From Fidelibacterota bacterium (lineage in GTDB: Bacteria; Fidelibacterota; UBA2242): a stretch of 10,973 bases of DNA. Below the pieces are notes generated by a model that saw only the letters and a list, made by a program, of their open reading frames with translations, ran no database searches and was not told where the DNA came from. Position numbers and translations under genes: made by a program. Location: positions 1 to 10,973 of the forward strand of contig JAGLWX010000046.1 in NCBI GenBank assembly GCA_023133185.1, given 5' to 3'. Below are positions 1 to 6,841 of the stretch, piece after piece (position 1 is the stretch's first letter; each line of letters opens with the position of its first letter).

Positions 1-304
1 GATTTTGTCCGTCATAAGAGCCGGTGAATTTGTGTGTCTCACTCCCGATAGGGATAAAGCCTGCACCGCCATTCCAACCTGAAGTTGTAGATGCATCAAT
101 ATTCGCGGTTTGTTCGAAATACTTACTCCATTCCACTCTGTGTTCACTAATCCAGTATAGATTATTTAATGTTGCAATCTGATATGGACTACCCTCTGAG
201 CCATCTCCGCTTGCAGGTGGTGTTGATGTTTGCGCCATCAGGTTTGTGCCCAATGCTAATAACAAAATCAGCATAATTACAAAAACTAAACTAAACTTTT
301 TCAT
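1..304 (-). CDS. GLUG-type secreted surface protein, N-terminal part only (runs off window)
   Basis: The start is the ATG at 304-302, set by an AGGAGG ribosome-binding site at 315-310 with 5-nt spacing; a GTG directly before it is too close to that site. About 101 codons are visible and the 3' end lies beyond base 1. The product begins MKKFSLVFVIMLILLLALG..LMAQ, a Sec signal peptide with probable cleavage after MAQ. It continues with GSEGSPYQIATLNNLYWIS and GFIPIG..FTGSYDGQN, the pattern that precedes GLUG repeats. The same order (GDPYQIANKADLKYLS, GFIPIG, FTGSYDGQN) is found in the complete GLUG protein at 5180-6814, so this is a paralogue. By analogy it should carry GLUG repeats and a C-terminal sorting domain outside the window. 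I infer export to the cell surface; its ligand is unknown. Confidence 0.85.
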   Translation of the reverse strand, partial: MKKFSLVFVIMLILLLALGTNLMAQTSTPPASGDGSEGSPYQIATLNNLYWISEHRVEWSKYFEQTANIDASTTSGWNGGAGFIPIGSETHKFTGSYDGQN

Positions 305-370
305 CACATCCTCCTTTTTGTTAAAATCCTATTAATCATCATTTGAAAACCTATTTCACTTTTTAAAAAA

Positions 371-471
371 CAAACCTTATTCTGGTTGCAGGGCTCTTGC
401 TCTGCAACCGATATAGTCCGTCCCGGAGCTAAGCCCCGGAACGAGAATAACAGGAAAATGCAAACCTTTGC
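371..471. repeat. 101-bp direct repeat, copy 1 of 2
   Basis: This block recurs at 607-707 with one visible mismatch (aaaat/aaaaa near the end). It contains a perfect hairpin, GGTTGCAG (384-391) with CTGCAACC (402-409) and a 10-nt loop, followed by two CCCCGGA-like motifs. Its ends show the imperfect inverse pair CCTTATTC / GAATAACAGG. Its final part (CAGGAAAA.GCAAACCTTTG) also recurs just before the palindrome-ended repeat at 2961. No protein-coding role is likely. I read it as a dispersed intergenic repeat duplicated locally. Confidence 0.85.
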
Positions 472-597
472 GAAAGCTACATCCATATACTGAAAAGAAC
501 TCCGGTTACTGTCAAAAATTGCCGTGGGAATAAACTTTCGCAAAGATATTCTATCTGCCTGTGCCATACTGTTCTCCAATTCGTGATTCGCAAAGTT
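461..597. repeat. 137-bp dispersed repeat with CTTTGCGAAAG inverted ends, copy 1
   Basis: The block is almost identical to 4893-5029 (about four mismatches). Inside it, CTTTGCGAAAG (466-476) and CTTTCGCAAAG (535-545) form a perfect 11-bp inverted repeat around an 80-bp unit. A partial further copy of its middle (GAAAAGAACTCCGGTTACTG) is found at about 736-757. Open frames across it (MAQADRISLRKFIP...) recur only because the DNA recurs. It resembles a MITE or REP-like element: short, palindromic ends, no coding capacity. Confidence 0.8.
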
Positions 598-606
598 TGA
601 AAAAAG

Positions 607-707
607 CAAACCTTATTCTGGTTGCAGGGCTCTTGCTCTGCAACCGATATAGTCCGTCCCGGAGCTAAGCCCCGGAACGAGAATAACAGGAAAAAGCAAA
701 CCTTTGC
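607..707. repeat. 101-bp direct repeat, copy 2 of 2
   Basis: Second copy of the block at 371-471, in the same orientation. The hairpin GGTTGCAG (620-627) / CTGCAACC (638-645) is conserved exactly. The copy is followed directly by the palindrome CCCGATAAATCGGG (708-721), which the first copy lacks, so that palindrome looks like a separate insertion at the repeat's end. Confidence 0.85.
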
Positions 708-721
708 CCCGATAAATCGGG
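708..721. repeat. CCCGATAAATCGGG palindrome, intergenic copy
   Basis: A perfect 14-nt palindrome. The same motif is inside coding sequence at 2741-2754 and, extended to 20 nt, at 6764-6783. Three occurrences in 11 kb, always next to other repeats or gene heads, mark it as a dispersed palindromic element. Confidence 0.75.
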
Positions 722-757
722 TTTGCGTCTGCATATTGAAAAGAACTCCGGTTACTG

Positions 758-831
758 TCAAAAATCCTAATTTTGGAGTACAGCCTCTACGAGGACGTTA
801 CACTGACGCAGTCAGCGTACTCCATATATTC
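758..831. repeat. 74-bp cloverleaf-like repeat, copy 1
   Basis: This 74-bp block is repeated at 5107-5180 with one mismatch. Its core (774-824) has outer arms TGGAGTAC / GTACTCCA that enclose two further hairpins: CCTC-tac-GAGG (784-794) and CTGAC-gca-GTCAG (803-815). Single strands could therefore fold into a three-armed structure. It ends 18 bp before the stop codon of the FISUMP gene, and the other copy ends within the stop codon of the GLUG gene. It is not a tRNA: there is no T-loop, anticodon-arm spacing or CCA. Confidence 0.8.
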
Positions 832-849
832 AAATAGACAAATAGTCAA

Positions 850-1605
850 CTAATCCCTGACACAACGAACAGAAAACCCGCGTTGCCAATTGAAGCTGAC
901 GTCCTGGGTCACGAATGAATAATTTTGATACAGGAACCAGTAGTACACATAGGCACTATATTCCTCGGTAGACGACCAGAAATAACCGTTGGTGCCCAGA
1001 GCGCTGTAACCGCCAGTGGCGTAGTGGCGGTAACCACCGGGCAAAGCGGAAAATCCGCTTTCGTTGGTAGCGCCGGTATTGGGGCTATTCCAATGTGTTG
1101 TTCCGGTTTCTTTCATTTTGCCACCGGCAACACTATAACCACCAAGGTAATCAACTAATGTCTGCCACTCAACATCACTTGGTACATGCCAACCTTCGGG
1201 CGCGATATTACGACTGTCATTTACTGCATACCAATTGTATAGACTACCATAAGTGACTGCATTATTCGCATCATTATCATAATTACAGTAAGCACCGGTA
1301 GTCAAATTACTCCATTCTGGCGCATCAGTGACATTCGGTATTGCATCTCCATTGCGGTAATGCGTCACTTTCAGGTTTTCCGCCATCCACCGTTGATTGC
1401 CGATTAGTACTGTTTGGTAAGTGTTACCATCAATATCAGCGACCCCGGCGTCTACGAAAGTGATACTATCTACTTTTGATACGTCAAATATATCACGAGA
1501 ACCATTCGCATTATAAATAAAGATATCTTTTGATTGTGAAAGTACAAACTGACAAGGCACTAATAAAATAATTAAAATCCGTACTTTAAAAATATTTTTA
1601 AACAT
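850..1605 (-). CDS. Secreted FISUMP-domain protein (Fib_succ_major family)
   Basis: 251 residues. Residues 1-23 are a signal peptide (MFKNIFKVRILIILLVPCQFVLS). Residues 27-52 form a short module ending VDSITF, like the IKKIYF module of the neighbouring protein at 1619-2428. From about 58 to the end is a FISUMP domain (Fibrobacter succinogenes major paralogous domain): DIDGNTYQTVLIGNQRWMAENL, SLYNWYAVND, APEGWHVPSDVEWQTL, FSALPGGYR, GYFWSSTE and the closing GFSVRCVRD. Function in the family is mostly unknown; its C-terminal part resembles C-type-lectin-like folds, so surface binding is plausible but inferred. It lacks the YPNPFNP sorting domain. The start has GAGGAG and AGAGG upstream. Its gene begins 13 bp after the stop of 1619-2428, so the two are probably co-transcribed. 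Confidence 0.9.
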   Translation of the reverse strand: MFKNIFKVRILIILLVPCQFVLSQSKDIFIYNANGSRDIFDVSKVDSITFVDAGVADIDGNTYQTVLIGNQRWMAENLKVTHYRNGDAIPNVTDAPEWSNLTTGAYCNYDNDANNAVTYGSLYNWYAVNDSRNIAPEGWHVPSDVEWQTLVDYLGGYSVAGGKMKETGTTHWNSPNTGATNESGFSALPGGYRHYATGGYSALGTNGYFWSSTEEYSAYVYYWFLYQNYSFVTQDVSFNWQRGFSVRCVRD

Positions 1606-1618
1606 CCTCTGGTCTCCT

Positions 1619-2428
1619 CTATTTTACCAATAACATTTTGATTAATTTTGAATAATTGCCTGATTCGAGTTTACAAAAATATACTCCGCTTGAAAGACTG
1701 GAGCCATTAAATTTTACATTATATCTGCCGGGAGTCTGGTTTTGATTCACCAGTACTTCAACTTCATTACCCAAAATATCATAAACTTTTAAGATTGTGA
1801 TATTTTCTTTAACTATCTCATAAGAAATTGTTGTTTCCGGGTTGAATGGATTGGGATAGTTGTTATGCAATCTAAATTGATCGGGTAATATTACTTCTTC
1901 AACCATTACAGAAATTGCACGGCTATATTCAAAACTTCCATCATAATCAATTTGTTTTAGACGATATTGTATGTTGTGGAATTTTTCTATATTTTTATCA
2001 CAAAAGCAATATTCAGAAGAGCTGCTGACACTTCCATTTCCTTCCTCAAAACCAATATTTTCCCATTCATTTACTCCATCATGGATTCGTTCTATATCAA
2101 AGCCCAGATTATTGACCTCTGATGCTGTTTCCCAAAATAAAGTAATATTTTTACCACTCTGTACAGCGGTAAAACTAACCAACTCAACCGGAAGTGATTG
2201 ATCTCCAAGTGGAGTTTCTCCAAATGTAATATTGATAATATCATCCATGCTTTCAGTATCAACATAACCATTGTTTAGTTCAAACTTCACATTTGAACCA
2301 TCGAAATAAATTTTTTTGATGTTTGACAATTCTTCATGTTTGTCTCCTGTAGTGATATGGACGTTGATATAGTCCGTGCAATACAAATAACTGATTAACA
2401 TCAAAAATACTAAAATAATTCGCTTCAT
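1619..2428 (-). CDS. Secreted protein with Fn3-like linker and C-terminal sorting domain
   Basis: 269 residues. The first 17 (MKRIILVFLMLISYLYC) are a signal peptide; the cysteine is not in a proper lipobox. Residues 18-75 hold a short beta module (ELSNIKKIYFDGSNVKFEL). From about 79 comes SLPVELVSFTA..ITLFWETASEVNNLGFDIERI, the Fn3-like linker found in many FCB surface proteins. The tail is NNYPNPFNPETTISYEI ... YDILGNEVEVL ... GVYFCKLESGNYSKLIKMLLVK, a type-A sorting domain of the type IX secretion kind (TIGR04183-like). There is no catalytic middle domain, so this is little more than head, linker and tail. GGAG lies 8 nt before the ATG at 2428. It forms a probable operon with the FISUMP gene. 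Confidence 0.9.
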   Translation of the reverse strand: MKRIILVFLMLISYLYCTDYINVHITTGDKHEELSNIKKIYFDGSNVKFELNNGYVDTESMDDIINITFGETPLGDQSLPVELVSFTAVQSGKNITLFWETASEVNNLGFDIERIHDGVNEWENIGFEEGNGSVSSSSEYCFCDKNIEKFHNIQYRLKQIDYDGSFEYSRAISVMVEEVILPDQFRLHNNYPNPFNPETTISYEIVKENITILKVYDILGNEVEVLVNQNQTPGRYNVKFNGSSLSSGVYFCKLESGNYSKLIKMLLVK

Positions 2429-2487
2429 TTATATTCTCCTCTCTTTGTTAGATGTTGCTTTTTAATTTTATTATTTTCCTCCACTTT

Positions 2488-2775
2488 TTACCTAACGCTA
2501 ACATCATTGTTAAGGGTATAAGTATCACCTGAAACATGGATAACGATAGTTGCTGTTGTAGGGTTTGCGACATTATTTACAGCATATTCAATCGTAGCCC
2601 ATGGGTCACCAGATGTTCCACCAGGCATGTCATCAGTGCCAGATGGATCGACATAATAATCAACAACTTGTGCCATCAGGTTTGTGCTCAATGCTAATAA
2701 CATAATCAGCATAATTACAAAAACTAAACTTAACTTTTTCCCCGATAAATCGGGATTAATCATAGATTTTAACAT
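2488..2775 (-). pseudogene. Truncated beta-helix surface protein (N-terminal remnant)
   Basis: 95 codons starting at an ATG (2775) 6 nt after AAGGAGT. After an unusual leader (MLKSMINPDLS) comes the family signal peptide GKKLSLVFVIMLIMLLALS..LMAQ, then VVDYYVDPSGTDD..GDPWATIEYAVNNV..TATIVIHV..TYTL. This matches residues 25-75 of the full protein at 3050-4810 (VDYYVDPSGTDD, WKTIEYAVNHV, ETIVINVAAGTYNL). Then it stops, with no beta-helix, linker or sorting domain; the DNA after the stop shows no resemblance to the rest of that gene. It is best read as a 5' gene remnant left by deletion or recombination. A secreted small product remains possible because start, RBS and signal peptide are intact. 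Confidence 0.7.
2741..2754. repeat. CCCGATAAATCGGG palindrome inside a signal-peptide coding region
   Basis: The perfect palindrome encodes part of NPDLSGK, just before the signal peptide's KK. In the unmodified paralogues at 304 and 4810 the start codon sits directly before AAAAAG. Here that ATG is replaced by GGG from the palindrome, and translation starts 13 codons upstream. Confidence 0.75.
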
Positions 2776-2817
2776 CTCATACTCCTTTTAATTTTTTCAA
2801 ACTTTTATAATTCATCA

Positions 2818-2844
2818 TTTATTGATAGTTAGTATGGAAACCTT
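2818..2844 (-). promoter_or_regulatory. Conserved 27-bp upstream block shared with 4833-4859
   Basis: The 27-bp block TTTATTGATAnTTAGTATGG... is found here, about 43 bp upstream of the truncated beta-helix gene, and again at 4833-4859, about 23 bp upstream of the full beta-helix gene, with one mismatch. It probably marks the end of the shared head of these paralogues, and may hold their promoter or leader. I could not identify convincing -35 and -10 boxes in it. Confidence 0.4.
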
Positions 2845-2960
2845 TTAACCTTTCAGAAACACCATTAATATTTTAAATCTATGACACTTTCCCGGATTTT
2901 TCATTTGAACACTCATTTTGACTTTCTATCCTTTAGATAATCTCTCACAGGAAAAAGCAA

Positions 2961-3046
2961 ACCTTTGCGGAAGTTCTTTTCCTTTAATTTTGCGATAACT
3001 CTTCCAAATTGTGAAGTATTTTCCATAATTAAGCTTCCGCAAAGTT
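2961..3046. repeat. Intact 86-bp palindrome-ended repeat (MITE-like), reference copy
   Basis: CTTTGCGGAAG (2963-2973) and CTTCCGCAAAG (3034-3044) form a perfect 11-bp inverted repeat around about 60 bp. The interior (TTCTTTTCCTTTAA... CTTCCAAATTGTGAAG... TCCATAATTAA) is found again at 8288-8351 joined to 8954-8976, where it is split by the four-helix-bundle cassette. The element ends 5 bp before the stop codon of the beta-helix gene. Its ends resemble those of the 80-bp unit at 466-545 (CTTTGCGAAAG), but the interiors differ. Confidence 0.8.
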
Positions 3047-3049
3047 TTC

Positions 3050-4810
3050 CTATCTAATAAATATCATCTTATTCGTCTTATAAAAATTCTCACTCACAAT
3101 CCTCAGAAAATATATCCCCGATGATACTATCTCGCCTTTACGGTCTGTTCCATCCCAGTTCATCTGATACGAACCCGCTTCCTGCTTGCCTTGCATGAGT
3201 GTTGTGACCTTTTCTCCGCGCATATTATAGACAGTAAGTTCAACATATCCTTCCTCCGGCAAATCATAGGAAATCGTCGTAAGCGGATTAAATGGATTTG
3301 GATAGTTTGGATACAGGCGAAATTCTCTGGGAGCAGCCTTTTGCATCGGTGTGGCTGAAACAGGTCCGTGAAATTCAGTGTTTCCACTGTAGTCCACATC
3401 CTCTAATTTGTACCAGTATGTTACCCCGTTAGTTAGATTTTTATCCACGTATTCATATTCGTGCCGGCTGGATGAATTCCCCGCTCCAGGAATTAATTCA
3501 TCATTCAACATTAAAAATTCAACATTCGGATTCGTGCTCCTGTAGATATTGAAGCCGAGGTTCTCTATCTCGCTTTCGGTGGTCCACTTGAGGGTAACTT
3601 GCCCATGACCTGAAGTGGCGGTGAAGGAGGTGAGTTCTACGGGCAGAGAACCGTCATCATCATAATATTCATAAGCGCCGATGTCTGTTGCACCGTTTCG
3701 GTTTGCACCACGTTGGTCTTGAGCTGGTGGGTCAACTCCGTTATTTGCACCACTATTGCTGCCTGCATTAATTGCCGCGCTGACGCTTGTGGTTTTAAGT
3801 GTGTAGGTGCCATTAGTGGTGTTATTTTCCTTAAGAGTTGTACTCAAATTATAAGTTCCGGCGCCGACAATATCATTATTTGTATTATTTGTAAAACCAT
3901 TTGAACCTGCTCCAACATTAGTTGTTTCCACAATATTGTAGCCATTATCTTTTAATGTTCCCCCGGTATAATGATAATCAGCCGTTCCACTTGAATTATT
4001 ATTGGCAATAATAGTGTTTTTGATATAAAGATTACCACTATGAAAATAAATACCACCGCCATTTGTAATGGTCGCTTCGTTATTGGCGAAAGTGCAGTTA
4101 GTTATGGTTGCCGGTCCATTATGTGTAAACAAACCACCACCACCAATACTTGAATTAGTATTTCCGCTGACGGTGCAATTTGTCATTGTTAATGTCCCCC
4201 CATAGTTGCAGATACCACCGCCATACTCGCCTGCAGTATTTCCGCTGACGGTGCAATTGGTCATGGTTAAGGTTCCACTATCGTTGCAGATCCCACCGCC
4301 GAAACCGTCTGCATTGTTTCCGCTGATGGTGCAATTTTTCAGAGTTAAAGTTGCAGAATTAAGGTGCATCCCACCGCCGCTTTGGGTTGCGTGTTTGCCA
4401 TAGCGGATGGTCATAGCTTCAATAGTAACGATTTCATCACTCCCAATATTGAAAACCCGGTCATTTGCAGGGCCTTTAACTGTATGAGCCTGCACAATAG
4501 TGAAAGTGGCTCCCGCACCTTGTATTGTAAGGTTTGTGAAACCTCTGTCTATAACAATTTTATCTGTATTACTTCCATCCCAGAGATTATAGGTTCCTGC
4601 TGCAACATTTATAACAATAGTTTCAGTTGTTGGGTCTACATGGTTTACGGCATATTCGATAGTTTTCCAGGCATCTGTTCCTGTACCTGAGCCATGGATT
4701 CCATCATCTGTGCCGGATGGGTCAACATAATAATCAACTGCCATCAGGCTTGTGCTCAATGCTAATCCAATGATCAGCATAAATCCAAAAACTAAACTAA
4801 ACTTTTTCAT
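3050..4810 (-). CDS. Secreted right-handed beta-helix protein, choice-of-anchor Q, with sorting domain
   Basis: 586 residues from the ATG at 4810, chosen because AGGAGG lies 5 nt upstream (a GTG one codon earlier is too close). Residues 1-24 are a signal peptide. About 60-285 form a right-handed beta-helix with repeated coils (GGGICN..GTLTMTNCTVSGN); three coils are encoded by a 78-bp (26-residue) near-tandem DNA repeat with starts at 4161, 4239 and 4317. About 355-382 is DQRGANRNGATDIGAYEY, typical of choice-of-anchor Q proteins. Residues 389-490 are the Fn3-like linker (SLPVELTSFTA ... LKWTTESEIENLGFNIYRS). Residues 497-586 are the sorting domain (YPNYPNPFNPLTTISYDLPE ... KMIFIR). The fold suggests carbohydrate binding or an adhesin; I see no clear polysaccharide-lyase catalytic site. 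Its 3' third is nearly the same DNA as in 5180-6814. Confidence 0.92.
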   Translation of the reverse strand: MKKFSLVFGFMLIIGLALSTSLMAVDYYVDPSGTDDGIHGSGTGTDAWKTIEYAVNHVDPTTETIVINVAAGTYNLWDGSNTDKIVIDRGFTNLTIQGAGATFTIVQAHTVKGPANDRVFNIGSDEIVTIEAMTIRYGKHATQSGGGMHLNSATLTLKNCTISGNNADGFGGGICNDSGTLTMTNCTVSGNTAGEYGGGICNYGGTLTMTNCTVSGNTNSSIGGGGLFTHNGPATITNCTFANNEATITNGGGIYFHSGNLYIKNTIIANNNSSGTADYHYTGGTLKDNGYNIVETTNVGAGSNGFTNNTNNDIVGAGTYNLSTTLKENNTTNGTYTLKTTSVSAAINAGSNSGANNGVDPPAQDQRGANRNGATDIGAYEYYDDDGSLPVELTSFTATSGHGQVTLKWTTESEIENLGFNIYRSTNPNVEFLMLNDELIPGAGNSSSRHEYEYVDKNLTNGVTYWYKLEDVDYSGNTEFHGPVSATPMQKAAPREFRLYPNYPNPFNPLTTISYDLPEEGYVELTVYNMRGEKVTTLMQGKQEAGSYQMNWDGTDRKGEIVSSGIYFLRIVSENFYKTNKMIFIR

Positions 4811-4892
4811 CACATCCTCCTTTTTTCTAACTTTTATTGATAATTAGTATGGAAACCTTATTGGAACACTCATTTCGCTTTTTTTAAAAAAA

Positions 4893-5029
4893 CAAACCTT
4901 TGCGAAAGCTACATCCATATACTGAAAAGAACTCCGGTTGCTGTCAAAAATTGCCGTGGGAATAAACTTTCGCAAAGATATTCTATCTGCCTGTGCCATA
5001 CTGTTCTCCAATGCGTGATTCATAAAGTT
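4893..5029. repeat. 137-bp dispersed repeat with CTTTGCGAAAG inverted ends, copy 2
   Basis: Second copy of 461-597 in the same orientation, with inverted ends at 4898-4908 and 4967-4977. It lies in the intergenic region between the beta-helix and GLUG genes and is followed by 77 bp of unrecognised sequence before the cloverleaf-like repeat. Thus 4811-5179 is accounted for by a gene head, two repeats and a short unexplained joint. Confidence 0.8.
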
Positions 5030-5106
5030 AGAAAAAGCGTAAGAGCGAAGCCATGTAGATTGAACAAACATGAGTGTTTGTTTTACTCCTTTTTTACCGG
5101 TTGCTT

Positions 5107-5180
5107 TCAAAAATCCTAATTTTGGAGTACAGCCTCTACGAGGATGTTACACTGACGCAGTCAGCGTACTCCATATATTC
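5107..5180. repeat. 74-bp cloverleaf-like repeat, copy 2
   Basis: Copy of 758-831 with one mismatch. The outer arms are TGGAGTAC (5123-5130) and GTACTCCA (5166-5173), and the two inner hairpins are conserved. The shared sequence reaches the first base of the GLUG gene's stop codon. Confidence 0.8.
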
Positions 5181-6814
5181 TATCTAATAAAAATCATCTT
5201 ATTCGTCTTATAAAAATTCTCACTCACAATCCTCAGAAAATATATCCCTGAAGCCACCATGTCGCCGCTTTGACTTGTTCCATCCCAGTTCATCTGATAC
5301 GAACCCGCTTCCTGCTTGCCCTGCATGAGTGTTGCAACCTTTTCTCCGCGCATATTGTAAATCGTCAGTTCAACAAAACCGTCTTCCGGCAAATCGTAGG
5401 AAATCGTCGTAAGCGGATTAAACGGGTTGGGGTAATTCGGATACAGGCGAAATTCTCTGGGAACAGCCCTTTTCATCGGTGTGGCTGAAACAGGTCCGTG
5501 AAACTTCGTATTTCCGCTGTAATCCACATCTTCCAATTTATACCAGTATTTAACCCAATTGCTTAAGTCCTTATCCACGTATTCATACTCATGCCGGCTG
5601 GATGAATTCCCCGCACCGGGGATCAATTGATTATTGATTATTGTATATTGACTATTTAAATGGATGCTCCTGTAAATATTGAAGCCGAGGTTCTCTATTT
5701 CGCTTTCGGTGATCCAGCGGAGGGTAACTTGCCCATGACCTGAAGTGGCGGTGAAGGAGGATAGTTCAACGGGGAGAGATACATCTTCGCCATCCTCCCA
5801 GGAAAGATAGGGATAACCGTTATTCTTCGCTAATGAGTAATCCATATCCCAGTAATCATTGGTGCCGTTCTCTGTTTCTACTTCAAAATCCCAGCCTGCA
5901 GCGGTGAAAGTGGTATGGGTTTTCATTTTGACGGTGGTTTTGCCTGTACCACCTGCACTTAAATCTTGTCCAGAGGTTTGGGTATCCCAAAAACAATTAT
6001 TTACTGTGGATGAATAATTCCTGCCCACCAAACCACCGATATAAGTAATAGTTCCACTAACGGACCCTGTGGCATAACTGTTAGTTACAGAAGCTTCATA
6101 AATTCTTCCTATAAGTCCACCAACGGACTCGGAAGTTCCAATCACGGTACAGTTACTATAGCAATTACTAATAGAAGATGTAGATCCATGCCAACCGACT
6201 AAGCCACCAACATTATCATAACTACCATTAATTGAACCGGTGGTATAGCAGTTGCTAATGGAAACATAATCACAACTTGCCGCCAAACCAGCCACAAAAC
6301 CTGAGCCAGTAATATTTACATTAGTAAGCCCTATATTAGATATATTAACTGGAGGTTCCCAACCACGCACCCCACCAAAAAAACCAATGCCTGAATTACT
6401 GGGCCGGTTAATGAAAAGCCCATCAATCGTGTGATTCTGTCCATCGTAAGAGCCAGTAAATCGGGTTCCAAACTTATCACCTTCGCCAATGGGTATGAAG
6501 CCATAACCACTATTGTAAAAATCACCGCCACTTTGGAAATCGCTGGCAATGAAATTTATGTCAGCGGTTTGTTTGAAATACTTGCCCCATTCACCTGAGT
6601 TTTCAGACAGGTATTTTAAATCTGCTTTGTTGGCAATTTGATATGGGTCTCCAGATGTTCCGGATCCGCCACTGTAGCTTTGTGCCATTAAACTGCTGCT
6701 CATTGCCAATCCTATGATCAGCAAAAATCCTAAAACTAAACTAAACTTTTTCCCCGATATATTCCTCCCGATAAATCGGGAGGACAGGTAGGGATTAATC
6801 ATAGATTTGAACAT
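5180..6814 (-). CDS. Secreted GLUG-repeat protein with Fn3-like linker and sorting domain
   Basis: 544 residues from the ATG at 6814, preferred to the ATG at 6826 because GGGGG lies 5 nt before it and the parallel gene at 2775 starts at the same point (MLKSMINP). Residues 1-20 (MFKSMINPYLSSRFIGRNIS) are an added leader encoded partly by a palindrome; the family signal peptide follows (GKKFSLVLGFLLIIGLAMS..LMAQ). About 52-130 is the pre-GLUG module, and about 155-275 holds GLUG repeats (VGGLVGWHG, ISNCYSNCTV, VGGLIGR, VTNSYATGSVSG, IGGLVGRN), then NCFWDTQTSGQ. From about 347 comes SLPVELSSFTA, the linker, and the last 90 residues are the YPNYPNPFNP sorting domain. GLUG proteins are mostly adhesin or peptidase-associated surface proteins; the role here is unknown. 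A likely promoter is at 6842-6869. Confidence 0.92.
   Translation of the reverse strand: MFKSMINPYLSSRFIGRNISGKKFSLVLGFLLIIGLAMSSSLMAQSYSGGSGTSGDPYQIANKADLKYLSENSGEWGKYFKQTADINFIASDFQSGGDFYNSGYGFIPIGEGDKFGTRFTGSYDGQNHTIDGLFINRPSNSGIGFFGGVRGWEPPVNISNIGLTNVNITGSGFVAGLAASCDYVSISNCYTTGSINGSYDNVGGLVGWHGSTSSISNCYSNCTVIGTSESVGGLIGRIYEASVTNSYATGSVSGTITYIGGLVGRNYSSTVNNCFWDTQTSGQDLSAGGTGKTTVKMKTHTTFTAAGWDFEVETENGTNDYWDMDYSLAKNNGYPYLSWEDGEDVSLPVELSSFTATSGHGQVTLRWITESEIENLGFNIYRSIHLNSQYTIINNQLIPGAGNSSSRHEYEYVDKDLSNWVKYWYKLEDVDYSGNTKFHGPVSATPMKRAVPREFRLYPNYPNPFNPLTTISYDLPEDGFVELTIYNMRGEKVATLMQGKQEAGSYQMNWDGTSQSGDMVASGIYFLRIVSENFYKTNKMIFIR
6764..6783. repeat. 20-nt palindrome CCTCCCGATAAATCGGGAGG in the GLUG gene head
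   Basis: An extended form (9-bp stem, AA loop) of the 14-nt palindrome at 2741 and 708, with an adjacent partial copy (CCCGATAT at 6753-6760). It encodes the peptide SRFIGR upstream of the signal peptide, in frame. Confidence 0.8.
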
Positions 6815-6841
6815 AGCATCCCCCATGAATTTGGTTAAAAG

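Noticed and set aside
304..761. Minus-strand open frames of 101 and 94 codons sharing MAQADRISLRKFIP, also present at 4844-5110
   Set aside because: They recur only because the underlying palindromic repeats recur; no good ribosome-binding sites, no domain, and they cross repeat boundaries.
774..824. tRNA gene
   Set aside because: The three-armed fold lacks tRNA arm lengths, T-loop GTTC and acceptor features, and it is a dispersed repeat.
622..837. Plus-strand 71-codon frame
   Set aside because: Runs through the 101-bp repeat, the palindrome and the cloverleaf-like repeat; composition is that of repeat DNA.
925..1158. Plus-strand frame opposite the FISUMP gene
   Set aside because: Antisense shadow of a well-supported domain.
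4161..4380. CRISPR-like array from the 78-bp periodic repeat
   Set aside because: The periodicity is in frame and encodes beta-helix coils of 26 residues; there are no spacers of uniform length or cas genes.
4206..4690. Plus-strand frames opposite the beta-helix gene
   Set aside because: Antisense shadows; the proline-rich repeats are the reverse of the glycine/asparagine-rich coils.
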